DNA of 64,000 bases from Megamerina dolium (Eukaryota; Arthropoda; Insecta; Diptera; Megamerinidae). Of this stretch, positions 10,360 to 31,839 are shown piece after piece; position 1 is the stretch's first letter, and each line of letters begins with the position of its first letter. Position numbers and translations under genes: made by a program. Location: contig OY978529.1 of assembly GCA_963854835.1 (NCBI GenBank), positions 8,773,501 through 8,837,500 on the forward strand. The letters run 5' to 3'. The notes below the pieces were generated by a model. It ran no database searches. It was not told where the DNA came from and was given only the letters and a program-made list of their open reading frames with translations.

Positions 10360-11420
10360 ATGTCGAAATGTGCACAGGTAATACAATATCAAAATAGTCA
10401 ACATACCAGGGTTATGAATTTAAAATACAAGTCGAAATACAAACGAATTAAGCGTGTCATCAAAAATTTGGTATATGTAAGTGGTATTATTCATTAAAAT
10501 AATACATAATTATTAGAGAATAATTTATATTTTGACTCCCTTAGGAAAATGCAGCGCTTTGTGATGAAGTAGCTCAAATACAGTCTGAATTGACAAGGTC
10601 GCGAGGAGAGAGGTATTACCTGATAAAACGTTTGATGCCTCATGAAGGATTTGAGAATCTGGAACGAATGGGTGAAGAGCAATGGGAAAATTCAGCAGAA
10701 CTCCAAACAAAAGTAAATGAAACACCGCTACACAAAAAGCGCGGGCCTAAAAGGCGTATACAAACGGGAAGTTTTACTGCTACAAAATCGGATAAATCTC
10801 GGTTAAAAGCACGCGATAGAGTAACACTAGATGATAATGGGAAACCAATTTTCCCTATTAATTTGTATAATATACTCGTACATTCCCCGGGCGAAATTAT
10901 ACCTGAAAACGCCAACTTTCATACAGCACATTGGATTTATCCAGTGGGTTACGTGGCGACACGAATTTATGCTCATCCCAATGATCCACAGCGAAAGTCA
11001 GTTTTTACATGTAAAATATTGAACAACGCTGGCGTACCTCAATTCCAAATAATACCTGATAATGACCTAGACAGCGTTTTTTTTGGAGAAACAGCAAATG
11101 TGTGTCATCAAAATTTATTGGAAGCGTTACAGCAATCATTATCTAACGTAGTGAAGTTACCTCTACGTATACAGGGTGAGAAGTTTTTTGGATTAGCCAA
11201 TCCCACAGTAAAAACATTGTTACAAATGGACGCGGGATTTACGCAATGTGCAAACTTCAAGTCTTTCCTGACGCCAGAGGAGAGCGGCTTTGGAATCCCT
11301 GATGATAAGGATCCTACAATGAGCTTCGAGGCTTTGCAATTGCTCATTGCCATGTCCGCTTATCATACGCTCCCAGAGGTCAAAGAAGAACCGCCAGATC
11401 AGCTCTTTGAAATATATTGA
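10360..11420 (+). CDS. Tbrg1: TBRG1-like nuclear protein with FYRN and FYRC domains
   Basis: Coding exons 10360-10476 and 10545-11420 are joined by a 68-bp GT-AG intron (GTAAGT donor, CCCTTAG acceptor) in phase 0, giving 330 aa. The junction restores the conserved stretch KNLVY|ENAALCDEVAQIQ seen in TBRG1 proteins. Residues about 20-70 are basic and coiled-coil-like. A basic segment KKRGPKRR (residues 103-110) could be a nuclear localisation signal. FYRN is at about 139-195 (YNILVHSPGEI ... FHTAHWIYPVGYVATR) and FYRC at about 195-265 (GEKFFGLANPTVKTLLQ). FYR domains pair in chromatin proteins such as KMT2; vertebrate TBRG1 (NIAM) is a nuclear growth regulator, and its role in flies is inferred. 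The first ATG, at 10360, is followed by an open frame. The length is somewhat shorter than vertebrate TBRG1. No breaks were seen, so it is probably functional. Confidence 0.85.
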
Positions 11421-11755
11421 AACCAGACATCTGTTTACATGTCCATAAAGGCTCACAACTCTCGTTCCTTCTTCCTTGTGGACGTACCTGGTCGGTGCAG
11501 CCACCTTTGTGAACTTCAGCCCTGAAGTTAATGACCCAAGCACAGACACCAATAGCAAGACTAACTTCAACCATCAATAATCACACCTTGCACAGTGTGT
11601 ATGTGGAATCTGTATGCTGTTACGTTTTACATCTACTTATGGATGTTTTATTATTTCATACTTTGTAGAATTCGCGCATAAGACGCTCATATGAAAAATT
11701 AACAAATAAATATTTCGCATCGTACTCAATACACGAGCATTTACATCTTTTGTAG
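11421..11755. other. 3' flank of the TBRG1-like gene
   Basis: Less AT-rich than most intergenic DNA here, with short open frames on both strands (about 11380-11580). None shows a recognised domain. It probably holds the 3' UTR. Confidence 0.35.
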
Positions 11756-11998
11756 CTAGGAGTAGCTCAGTGGTTAATGTGTTGGTTTTCTGAGGCATCA
11801 ACAGAACAGTAACAATCTTCAACGAAAATATTTCTAAAATAATTTTGTGACAAAGCTCCATGCCACAAGCGTTCTACCGTTCGGAACCGGCTAATATTAG
11901 TAGGTCTCTTTTAACATCGTCCAGAATTGAAGACGCACAATTTTTTGGGAAGAAAAGCTCAGACAAAGGGGCTCTTAGGAGCTTATAAGTGACACACA
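11756..11998 (+). mobile_element. tRNA-derived SINE, internally deleted
   Basis: The head GGAGTAGCTCAGTGGTTAAT retains box A. Box B and the first body segment are lost or scrambled. The 3' body (CGTTCGGAACCGGCTAATAT, AGCTTATAAGTG) is recognisable. It is old and diverged. Confidence 0.7.
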
Positions 11999-12124
11999 CA
12001 CAGTTTATGCTTTAAATTTATTAGATCCTATACAACATCTGAATATGATCTTTATATATAAACATTTGAATAATAAAAACTAGACAAATTAACGGTTCAG
12101 CAATTATTATTTCAGTCATTATGG

Positions 12125-13431
12125 TTATCTATACCGTCCTGGCGGTGGACCCCTTGTGCCTGAATGAGTTGCTCTTCGAATGTTTGGTATAGGCGTTGGT
12201 ATCAGCGGACGCATACCACCACCACCAAAATGATCTTCACTGCGCACTAATGTGCTCTGTGACGACGAGTCAGTAGTAGTTTTGTGCGATGTTCGTATTG
12301 TTGATAATGGTGGTGGTTGTTGATAGCGGTGTGGTTTTTCAACATATACCTCTTGTTCGTGATGTTCCCCTTCAGGAGAGTTTAGAAGTTGCCTCTCTGT
12401 ACGTTCTTGATTTCGAAAATTATGTTGCTCCTGATAGTCGCGCTTCTGATAATGTTCTACCGTTTTGATGGAGGCATTGGTTGTTTTTTGTACTCGATTT
12501 TTCGATGAACGATTAAAGAACAAATTTGAAAGGAAAATAACTGGTGAAAAAATTCGTAGGGGGAAGTCACTGGAATACATTTAGAATAATAGCGATTGGA
12601 TAACACTGAATATTTATGCTTTACTTACGTCGTACCAACAAGTGGTTTCGCCTCATTTCCGCTTAATATGAACAATGGAAAAAATATTGAGAATATGCAA
12701 CTACTGTATAATAGAAAAGCAGTTAAGTAAAATAGTAAAAATGAATTAATGTTTCAATGAGTACTCACTTTACAATAATTGAACTATTAATGCTTGTTAG
12801 AAGTGTTAATGGTAAGCCAAATCCCATAAAGTATGGCCAATTGAATTCAATGTAGCTTAGCCGCCTATGTAATTCCCAACCCATATTGAACCACTTATAC
12901 TCGAATGAGTACAACGAATACAGCAGGCATAAATGTCCATAGCAGAGAAACTGGCCGACATATCTTATGGGTAGAAAATTAAATAACATGCTCTGCGCCA
13001 AGAATAGCGCTTGTACAAGCAAACTGAAAAGGAAGTCCGCAACCAATTTACTAATGTTGGGTATCATTTGTGGCTGGCCTTTACGCACACGATATGCTGC
13101 ATTTGCAATATCCGCAAACCACAGAGAGCTTACAATCTTGCTGAGGAGGAATATAGGTAAAACCCACATCATGCCAAATATAATTGACAGTATTGCCGGC
13201 AACCAACTCCAGATCATATTCAAGTCTTGCTCGCCGTGTTCACCGTAACAAAGTGTGAGCACAAATTTAATGGTTGGCAGCAGAATCTGTTCAAACAGAA
13301 CTATACTTAGCCAGGTGAAACCGCCATTTAGAAGGCAGCACTGCAGCACCTGTTTAGCAATTTTCTTTTCGCTATATGATTTAGAAAGGATATTAAAAAA
13401 AACAAAAATAATATAAATAACTATATATTAT

Positions 13432-13522
<91 letters not shown>

Positions 13523-14498
13523 TTTATAGCATGAAATGTGTGTAACAGTATTTATGTCCCTACTAATATTATAGACTCAAGCATTTGTCCGTACTCGCCG
13601 AAACAACATTCTTCATATTTTCAAGCCAAACGTACACTGTCTCCATTTGTCAACTATCTGATAAATACCGATATGCTGTAAAATTCACAGGAAATGACAA
13701 GTTCATATTAGGTTTGTTCACGAACACCAAATACAATATTACAAATTATTAGCTATTAGCAATTAGGCTTTTACTGGAAGTGTTCACGGATTCGAGCAAT
13801 CGCTAGGATTGTAAAACGCCCAAGCTCTTTTGTGCAGTGTGATATAAACAATTACAGGAAGACAATCTGTGGATATGATTTAGGGACGAGGACGAAAAGT
13901 AATTCAAGTAATAAACAAGGAAGTAACCCACAGTCTCAACATCAGATATTACGCGAAATACAAAAATAAAACATTTACGTGAACATTTTTGTTTCATCTG
14001 ACACCAAATTTGTCTCACTTCCGACAATATCGATGGAGATGCTCGGCGATTAGATCTACGGACAAATGTTTGAGTCAGTGTATATACAACCATACCAGGG
14101 TTGCTTATTTCCAATTGATGAAGACCTTCTTATGCTTTCAAGACTGCGTTCATCAGGATTTTCACGACTCAATTGTGCTCTTAATATCTCTTTGTTTTCA
14201 CGGGCCATTGCAGCTGCTGATGAAGGAGTTGGCGAAGGACTGCGCTGTATACGTCTTTGTCGCGCAAATGAGCGTTGTCTCCTCTCTTCTTCATTTTTCT
14301 CTTTTAACCTTTGGATTTCATAATCTATGTGAAGCACCAATGACATACCGCTTATACTGTCCCATACACCATGCACAATTCCTAAACAAATATTCTACAC
14401 AGAATCAAAAGAAAAAACAAATATAAAATCATAGACAAAAAATATAAGAATACAGATATAAATAATCGGAGACTTTTACCAACCTTTGCCGACTCCAT
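12125..14498 (-). CDS. EI24: EI24 / tank homologue, ER multispanning membrane protein
   Basis: Five coding exons on the minus strand: 14480-14498, 14096-14381, 12769-13371, 12629-12703 and 12125-12569. All have GT-AG borders and matching phases, giving 475 aa. Landmarks match the EI24 family: HGVWDSISGM at the N-terminus, a basic region EEERRQRSFARQRR, then QCCLLNGGFTWLS, VLPIFLLSKIVSSLWFADIA, SLYSFEYKWFNMGWELHRRL and NWPYFMGFGLPLTLLTS in exon 3, FPLFILSGNEAKP in exon 4, and FLSNLFFNRS in exon 5. Several hydrophobic helices fit a polytopic ER protein. EI24 proteins act in ER-linked autophagy and p53-response biology; the Drosophila orthologue is tank. It is longer than human EI24 (about 340 aa) because of a Ser/Pro-rich N-terminal insert and a C-terminal tail rich in Gln, Pro and His. 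Intron 2 holds a TA microsatellite. Confidence 0.88.
13432..13516. repeat. (TA)n microsatellite in EI24 intron 2
   Basis: About 42 uninterrupted TA dinucleotides. No other content. Confidence 0.95.
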
Positions 14499-14855
14499 CG
14501 CAAATCGATAACTACTTAGTCAATTTTTTAAATAGTTTTAATGTTACTTCTTCACTTTGGGATATATCCTTCGCAGAAGTCAATTTTCCTAGAACTAAAC
14601 AACATAATTCCGTGGCTCAATGTACACAAATGATTTGTAATGGTACAAACGAAATTACGACGTAGACCATCACGTAACAATGATCGTTTCCAACGTAAAA
14701 ATTGTCGCAGTGAAGCATCGTTTACAATTGCGCGAAGCGAGACTTAATTCGAATTCGCAGCTGAGATCACTCGCTTTGATACAATCCGTGCCTTTTTACA
14801 AGAGCGCGAGGACTTGTAATAACGTTACGGTGGAACTTGTAGAAACAATATTATA

Positions 14856-15184
14856 TCCTAGACAGACGGTAGCCTAATTCCGGATTACCAAGTTAATTCG
14901 AGTTTGTAATGGGTGCGAACAAATAAATCCAGCTGTCAATTACGAACTGTGAATGTCAATTTACAAGTTTCTGATAGTTTTCAGTTCACATACTTCTTGT
15001 AGATTTTCTCATATCGAGAGTGACAGATGACAGAAATTGATAGTAATAGTAATGTAAGTGAGCAAACCTAAGAAAACAGCAAACAGCCGTTTAAATAATC
15101 CGCAATACTGCCGTCTGTCAGGTTAATATTTAATTTAGATTAAGTGCGCCGGTAATCCGGATTAACGCTGCCGTCTGTCTAGGC
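14856..15184. mobile_element. MITE, GCCTAGACAGAC family, copy 3 (internally deleted)
   Basis: The left end TCCTAGACAGACGGTAGCC (one substitution in the terminal G) and the right end GCTGCCGTCTGTCTAGGC are flanked by TA. Orientation as copy 1. About 190 bp of interior near the left arm are missing relative to copies 1 and 2: the sequence jumps from TTAATTCGAGTT to the AAATCCAGCTGTCAATTACG segment. This is typical of abortive gap repair. Confidence 0.8.
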
Positions 15185-15623
15185 TATTACATTATTATTA
15201 TAGCCGCATTCTTTTACACTCGAATTGCAAAAGAACACTGACTTATTAGCCGAACTGCATGCAAAGCAACAACAAAAATAAGCGACATCGTCTATTTTAA
15301 CCGAGTGGAAATGAACTGGCTTATAATTGAATCGACCTGAGTTATAGTGTTGGAAAGTAAAAAACAGCACTATTGTGAATAAACTACTGTAATGTGCTTG
15401 GGAGATTTCAACATCACGTCATATTGTAAATATAAACAAAAATAAGCAAAATAAACTAAGCGCAAATAAAAATTTATTTTAAATAAACGAATATATTTAC
15501 CACAGATTCCGCAGAATTGCATCTTTTTTGTTTCTATTTCGTTTATGAATTTCACAAATAACCATATATACCACCAGCGTTGCTAAGTATCTAAAGGGAA
15601 ATTATATTAAAGTAAAGGGAAAA
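15185..15623. other. AT-rich spacer, no gene seen
   Basis: Two short minus-strand open frames (15179-15370 and 15370-15555) lack recognisable domains and run into the MITE end, so I do not call them genes. Confidence 0.35.
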
Positions 15624-15945
15624 GGGTGCAGTAGCTCAGTGGTTAGTGTGTTCGACTTCTGATCTGTAGGTCGTGGTTCAATTCCCGACTGATGCATGAC
15701 AAATTTAATATCGATAAGATTTTTCTTTCGAACGGTACCCACCTGTCGGCAAGCAATTGGCAATTCTTCCGACAGTAACAATTTGCCATGAGAAAGCTTC
15801 TAAAAGAACTCTGTGACAAAGCTCAGAAAAAGTGATGTCACAAGAGTTCTGCCGTTCTCAAACCCAACACGCACAACAGTAATGGAAGAGAAGCTCGGGC
15901 AGAGAGCCCTTGGGGGCTTATAAGTGCCACATATTTATTTATTTA
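15624..15945 (+). mobile_element. tRNA-derived SINE, full length
   Basis: Box A TAGCTCAGTGGTTAGTGTG and box B GGTCGTGGTTCAATTCCC in a tRNA-like head, followed by the CACCTGTCGGCAAGCAATTG body and the 3' terminus GGGGGCTTATAAGTGCCACA plus a (TTTA)n tail. AAAGGGAAA occurs directly before (15613-15621) and again just after the tail, a likely target duplication. Pol III transcription from the internal boxes is expected. Confidence 0.88.
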
Positions 15946-16019
15946 TAAAAGGGAAATTGAATGCGAGTTGGTGTTCTTTTCCAACTCGGTTACAAAAGGA
16001 TGCGGCTTATATTAAATAT

Positions 16020-16467
16020 TGTAAAGAGTATCGATGGTTGGTTACTCATCACAATTGTGACTGCCACTATTGTGAATGAGACGAATATTGGCAGCATCGA
16101 AACGAATGACAACAAAAAGAAATAGGTGACAACCAGACAAGCCAACTAGAAATAAAGCGATGAATCTCGACTACGATAAAGGAAGATCCTAAAGTGTTGC
16201 CACAGAGTATAAATAGAGCCAGTGTTGTCAAATGATTTCAATCGACTTTGAAAGTGATAGAGGCAACATAACACCATCAAGTGATTGAGGCAACTTCACA
16301 ATGATTGTAAATAGTTCATATTAAATAGAGTTGATTAAATAAATTGTGGTTGAATATAATTCTACAAAATAAGTCTTACAATTATTATTGTCAGAATTCA
16401 GTAATCGAACAGGGTTAATTCGAGTTGAATTAAACGATCACAAAATAAAATAGTAATAATCGAAACA
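16020..16467 (+). mobile_element. Solo LTR of a Ty3/gypsy element
   Basis: Matches the 3' LTR at 59988-60398 along its length: start TGTAAAGAGTATCGATGG, shared GTTGCCACAGAGTATAAA promoter segment, shared end CACAAAATAAAA...ACA. It begins TG and ends CA and is flanked by ATAT on both sides, a 4-bp duplication as expected for gypsy integrases. The TATA-like box is near 16207-16213. No internal gypsy sequence adjoins it, so LTR-LTR recombination removed the body. Confidence 0.75.
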
Positions 16468-16487
16468 ATATATATATACATTATATA

Positions 16488-16612
<125 letters not shown>

Positions 16613-16617
16613 ACAGG

Positions 16618-17700
16618 GGATACTACAGAAAATTCGGCCAGGACATGTCGTGTGACGTCAACGTATGAGGTGGTTGCTTCCGCTGCTCTCGTTCTACGCC
16701 TAAGCGATAAAGCGGAGGACATTATCCTAATTTAGGAACCGTGGGTCCTGGATGAGAAGGTGCGCGGTCCAACCTCCCCAAACTATGGCCTATACTACGT
16801 TCAAAACGCAGGTAACCTTCGATCATGTGTTTTAGTGAAGAAATGCTACAAACCATTCCTACTATCTGATTACAGCGACAAGGACAATGTGACCATTGCT
16901 GTGATAGATCATCAATCCCATATATATTGATTGATGTCTGCGTACATGGCTCATGGCCATACTGAGCCCCCAGCTCACCCTATAATAAGGAAGGCAGTTC
17001 GGGAGGCGGAGAAACGCGAGGCGAATTTGGTAATGGGAGCCGACGCCAACGCACACTATTATATCTGGGGCAGTCGCAACGAATCATGCTACACCTAGCT
17101 TCATTATGGGGAGGATGGTGAATGGACTACTTAAAGTCTGGAAACTCTTCGAGTACTAACTGATTCCCATTTTTCAGGCTGTTTGGAGGACAGCCTTGGC
17201 CGAACTCCCAATGTTAATTCTAGTAGAATTACCTACGACGATTCGCACAAAATAATCAATAAAACAAAGATTAATTGGGCGATAAATAATTTTATGCCAT
17301 TCAAGTCACCAGGACCTGATTATATTATGGCCGCGGACATGAAGAAAGATTGCGGATCTTCTAACACCTTGGTTTGAGGGAATCTTCTATGTATGCCTAA
17401 GGCTATGCTATGTCCCCAAGACATGGCTAAAAGTAAATGTGGTTTTTATCCTTAAAGGAGGAAAAATCGTCTCACTCAAAGCCAAGTGATTTTAGACCTA
17501 TAAGTCCATCATCCTGCTTATTAAAAACCCTTGAAAAACTACTTGATGTGCATTTAAGGGGCTCCATAGATGCTAAGAATATCTCTCCGCTCCACATCCG
17601 TTGAAACAGCCCTCCACTCATTTGTGCAGAAGATCGAAACATCTATGCACTGCAAAGAATATAGTCTGGTCACCTTTCTAGAAATTGAATTCTATGAGCG
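16618..17700 (+). pseudogene. Non-LTR retrotransposon fragment (endonuclease and RT start)
   Basis: Three-frame fragments read in LINE order: SCVLVKKCYKPFLLSDYSDK and REANLVMGADANAHYYIWGS (AP-endonuclease domain, GADANAHH-type motif) at about 16800-17090; then WAINNFMPFKSPGPDYIMAA (start of the reverse transcriptase) at 17270-17340; then PKTWLKVNVVFILKGGK at 17410-17460. Many stops and shifts. It belongs to the R1/LOA/I-type LINEs with an apurinic endonuclease; the clade is uncertain. It ends just before the intact Tc1-like element. Confidence 0.7.
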
Positions 17701-17800
17701 GAAGAGTTAGTTTAAGTTCTTTAGTTTTCTTTGGCGAAAAGTGTTCAATATGAGTGAGGTATATTTGATTTAATTGTTTTACGCTCCTTTTTGACTCATA

Positions 17801-19420
17801 CAGTCAGGGACTAAAGTTTAAATACACCCATAAAACATCGCTTTAAATAAAAATAAAGCATTTTAACACAAATGTAAGTATGCAGTTTATTTTTAGTTGA
17901 ATAATGACCAATATCGAAAACCAAAACAATTCACTTTTTTTCATAGATAACTTAAAATTCATCAAAAACTAAAAAAATACATGGGACAAAAGTTTAAATA
18001 CAATACAAAATTTTCTTTCTTTAGCTGATTTTAGCTTAATTAAAAAACGTTAAACTTAAATTAATATTTGGTAGGTCCGCCTTGAGCTTCAATGACTGCC
18101 TGCAGATGACGTGGCATAGACAGAACCAAATTTTCTGTTTCGGATGTGCTGATTTCTGACCAGGCCTTTTTCAGAGCCTCTTTAAGGGATTCTTTGTTCT
18201 TTAAAGCTGCGCGATTGATTTTTCGGTCCAATAATACCCAAGCGTGTTCAATTGGGTTTAAGTCCGGTGATTGGGGAGGACTACAGAGCTGACGTGGAGC
18301 ATAATACAGCAACCAGTCCTTAACCAAATGCGCGGTATGCTTAGGGTCGTTGTCTTGTTGAAATATCCAACTTCTTCCCAGACCCAAGTTATCCACAGAA
18401 GACTGCAAATTTTGTTCCAATATACTTTTATACACGTGTTTGTCCATTATTCCATCGATAAAAGCCAAGTGTCCCACGCCAGCTGCTGCAATTGCTCCCC
18501 AAACCATCACACTACCGCCCCCATGTTTAACGGTTGGTATTAAATTTTTGGTTTGAAGTGCTGTGCCGGGCTTGCGCCAAATTTTTGCGCGACCATCGCT
18601 GCCAAAAATATTAAATTTAGATTCATCTGTGAATAAGACTCTTCGCCAAAAGTCCTCATCCATATCCTTGTACTTGTTTGCAAAATCCAGACGAAGTTGT
18701 CTATTTTTTTCAGAAATAAGCGGTTTTTTACGTAGAACTCTGCTTCGATAGCCGTTATACCGTAAAGCTCTTTGTACGGTTTTTGGGTGAACATGTTTGC
18801 CTGACACCGCAGCAATACTACCGGCTAACTTTGGCGCACTTATTTTTGGATTTTTGTCCACTTCTCTTAGGATAAGGTTTACATCTCGGCGTGAAAGTTT
18901 TTTTGGTCGACCAGTTCTGGGCCTATTTTCCACTGTTTTGTAAGTTTTATATTTTCTTATTACGTTTTGCACACTTGCACAGGACAAATTCAAAATTTTT
19001 CCTATATCACGGTAGGATTTGCTTTCTTTAAAGTGTTTAATTATTAAATCTTTAACACCAGACTCTATTTGTTTTCCTTTGCCCATTATTTTGCTTTCAA
19101 GTCTACCGACAACGATGAAATCGCTAATAATACTGAATAAATATGCGTAAGTGAAGAAAGCAAAAAAAATATAACGGTACTTTTCCAAAGAAATTGCAAA
19201 AACACGTGTTTTCTTGTATTGTATTTAAACTTTTGTCCAGCGTATTTTTTGAGTTTTTGATGAATTTACAGTTATCTATGCGACAAATACAAATTTTTTG
19301 TTATTGTGTTTGCTTACTGATAGACTGCAAAAAAACTGCTTACTTAGATTTTCGCAGCAATGCTTTATACGAGTTAAAATTAAGATTTGTAGGGTGTATT
19401 TAAACTTTAGTCCCTGACTG
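17801..19420 (-). mobile_element. Apparently intact Tc1-like transposon
   Basis: A 1620-bp element with perfect 29-bp inverted ends beginning CAGTCAGGGACTAAAGTTTA, flanked by TA on each side. Diverged internal copies of the terminal motif (ACAAAAGTTTAAATACAA) lie at 17986-18003 and inverted near 19216-19238. This is the IR/DR arrangement in which each end has more than one transposase-binding repeat, as in the Bari/Paris/Sleeping Beauty type. A single full-length transposase gene fills the interior. It lies 750 bp upstream of the slim gene start. Confidence 0.92.
18061..19086 (-). CDS. Tc1-family transposase, DD34E, full length
   Basis: 341 aa from the ATG at 19086. The upstream open extension (MEKYRY...) lacks the family start MGKGKQ and is hydrophobic, so I exclude it. 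The N-terminal paired-type helix-turn-helix is at about residues 8-110 with the GRPKK linker near 60. The catalytic triad is complete: Asp154 (LFTDESKFN), Asp245 (FQQDNDPKHT) and Glu280 (PDLNPIEHAW), with exactly 34 residues between the last two. The glycine-rich VKHGGGSVMVWG box is at 187-197. No stops or frameshifts. It should catalyse cut-and-paste transposition at TA sites. Whether it is expressed is unknown. Confidence 0.93.
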   Translation of the reverse strand: MGKGKQIESGVKDLIIKHFKESKSYRDIGKILNLSCASVQNVIRKYKTYKTVENRPRTGRPKKLSRRDVNLILREVDKNPKISAPKLAGSIAAVSGKHVHPKTVQRALRYNGYRSRVLRKKPLISEKNRQLRLDFANKYKDMDEDFWRRVLFTDESKFNIFGSDGRAKIWRKPGTALQTKNLIPTVKHGGGSVMVWGAIAAAGVGHLAFIDGIMDKHVYKSILEQNLQSSVDNLGLGRSWIFQQDNDPKHTAHLVKDWLLYYAPRQLCSPPQSPDLNPIEHAWVLLDRKINRAALKNKESLKEALKKAWSEISTSETENLVLSMPRHLQAVIEAQGGPTKY

Positions 19421-19422
19421 TA

Positions 19423-20172
19423 TGTCTTTTGTATAAAATAGACCAGAACAGCTGATCCGTTATCTACCGATACGTGTTGACTAAATGGATTATAAGACAA
19501 CTAATAATTAGAAGAGTTTAGCTAATCGGAGTAGCATATTCTCCCAAACTGCATTATTCTGCAGATATATTACAAGCCAAAAAGTTAATTTTTAAGCGAA
19601 AGACGTTTGGATTAAGACTACGTAACGATTTTGACGAATACCGACCATCTGGCAATCCTACGGTGGCAGTTTTATTTTGGACATTTGGATATCATCTTGA
19701 CAAATCATAACTGTTCATAACTGTTGATTTATTCTATTATTTTTCTCTGTTCTCAAACTCTTCCATTAAAAAAGTCTTAAAAAGCGGTGGTGTTTTTATC
19801 TTCTAGAAAAAAAGACTTTCTTACAATATAATATTTAATTAAGGATATGGCACAAGCAGCGGCAATAATTTAGACGTTAAAACGTACGTAATTTAGATGG
19901 CTGGTTGTGTAAGTTGGAAACACGGATTCGTTATGATTTAAACACAATATAAGCCAGTAATCTTATACATAAAAAAGAAAAAACAGTTCAATTATTATTT
20001 AGAGTACAAATGGAGATTCGTGCTTCATCTACAACATGCCAAATAAAACCAGAAAAATTACCTTTACCTGTGCTTGTTTTTTAATTTTAGTGTTGCACAC
20101 GCATCAAATGCAACCACACCAAAAAAGATACAAAGCAAGTGCCGCATATAGTAGCTAGTGTTCCAAAAAAAA
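19423..20172. other. Upstream region of slim (presumed promoter and 5' UTR)
   Basis: No transposon or second gene was recognised between the Tc1-like element and the slim ATG. It presumably holds the slim promoter; no specific site can be named. Confidence 0.35.
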
Positions 20173-30128
<9,956 letters not shown>

Positions 30129-30479
30129 CCTCATCAGAGAAATATCAGTACTAGTGATCAGGGTGAAGCATAAGGTCGTGGTAATATTTATATGAAATTG
30201 TTGGAAAATTGAAAAATCGACATCAAATATTCAATTTTCTTTAATTTTTAACTTCTACATTATTGCAATCGCAGTCCTATAATAAAATATTGGGTATTGA
30301 AGAGTCATTTCGTTTTGCTTTACATAATGTGTTATTACTCTTTCGAGAAGCATCTCATTTTTTATATATTTTTATATTTCATATATTTTATTGAATTTTC
30401 TAACTTATGATTAGAACTAACAATAAATTAAAAAATGAAAAACCAAAAATTTAATGTACCAAATACTCATTTTAGTAGA

Positions 30480-31830
30480 CGTAACGCTAAAGCATTGGGA
30501 CGCCTCTCAAGCTTAGCTAAATAGTTCTTAACAAATGTGGAAACTTCATCGGTTACAATCGGAATGTGTAAGTCCCTGTGGATATTGGTGTTTTTAATGT
30601 ACCTGTACCAAGGAGCATAGGTAAACATTCAAAGGATTTTAGACTGGGTTCTTTGGAGTTGCCCACATTTGATGGTGATGCAGTAGACCAGAGTTGGATA
30701 CCGTCAGTCCATATGGACGACAGCCTTATAAAGTAGTACCTTATAGTCCAGTTTGAGCTTGGACTGTCTGTTTAAGAGCCAGGCCAATTCATTTACTTTA
30801 AGCTTTATTTGGGTTGCTTTTGTATTCATTGACTTTTATTCTCCAGCACTCAAGCCATTCTTGAAAAGTATTTATATGTTTCTCGACAAGTTGTGATGCC
30901 AATATCGGGTCTGCAGAAGTGTAGGTGACTGTATTGGCGTTGGTCGGCATATCAGCAGTGTATAACGTATAGAGCTGCCTTGTGGTACTCCAGCGTGAAT
31001 GGGATATTCAATTGAAGTGAAGCATTTATGTCTTACTACAAATTGCCGACCTGAAAGGTAGCTTTCCAGTAATATGTGGATGTTGGAAGGCAACATATTC
31101 TTTAATTTGTGCAGAAGTCAATCATGCCAGACCTTGTCAAACGCTTAGGTTATATCGAGAAATACTGCGGAACAGTAATGGTTACTTTCGTATGTGTCAT
31201 GTATAGTGTTTACAATGTGGTGGACTTGCTCGATAGTGCTGTGCTTCTCTCAAAAACCAAGCTGAAGCTCAGGTATGAAGTTTTTGTGGTTAATCGCATT
31301 TCTAATACGCTTTATTATCAATTTTCAATGAGTTTTAAGGAAAGTTCTAACAAATTAATGGGTCTGTAAGACGCGACGTTTGTGGGATCTTTTCGAGCTT
31401 GGAGGATCATGACGTTTTCGAAAGTTTTCCATGATTGCGGAAAGCAACCGATGCGAATTATTGCATTAAATATATGCATGAGATGCATTACATCTATTTC
31501 TGGGAGCTTCTGTTTCAATTGGTCTGTAATCAAATCACGTCTTGGGGATTTTTTAGGGTTGAGTCCTAGATCGCGTATGTGTATAAGCAGTTAAAGAGAA
31601 CTAATGGCAACAGGGTATCGAGGGTAGCCACGTTAGGGGCAAACATTTGCAGTAGGTGATTGGCGAATGCATTTTTGTTGAATGGATCGACAAACCATAA
31701 GCAATGTGGTGGCGATTTCGTTAGAGGTGATCGACGATGCGGAACCATTTTACATACGTAAATATACGATTTGCTAACCCACTTCAAATTATGATTTAGA
31801 AATAAAGTGCTAACAGCGCACGACATCTGC
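30480..31830 (-). pseudogene. Jockey-type LINE reverse transcriptase fragment
   Basis: Minus-strand blocks in order: NKNAFANHLLQMFAPN (31640-31690), ITDQLKQKLPEIDVMHLMHI and GCFPQSWKTFENVMI with SYRPINLL (31320-31530), then LESYLSGRQFVVRH and HAGVPQGSSI (30960-31070), and degraded 3' sequence to about 30480. This is the RT order of jockey-clade elements. Stops and shifts are present. It lies just downstream of slim. Confidence 0.75.
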
Positions 31831-31839
31831 GTTCTGGCG

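Noticed and set aside
11220..11577. Minus-strand ORFs overlapping the end of the TBRG1-like gene
   Set aside because: Antisense to a conserved FYRC coding exon; no independent similarity.
13989..14060. Possible extra EI24 exon reading SNRRASPSILSEVRQ on the minus strand
   Set aside because: Splice phase from exon 2 would create a TGA stop at the junction, while direct joining of 14096 to 13371 preserves the frame and the conserved QCC..NGG region.
15179..15555. Two consecutive minus-strand ORFs next to a MITE
   Set aside because: No domain, biased composition, one overlaps the MITE end.
19087..19188. Upstream extension MEKYRYIFFAF of the Tc1-like transposase
   Set aside because: Tc1-type proteins start near MGKGK; the extension is AT-driven hydrophobic sequence.
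31109..31369. Plus-strand ORF opposite the jockey fragment
   Set aside because: It is the complement of reverse-transcriptase coding sequence on the minus strand.
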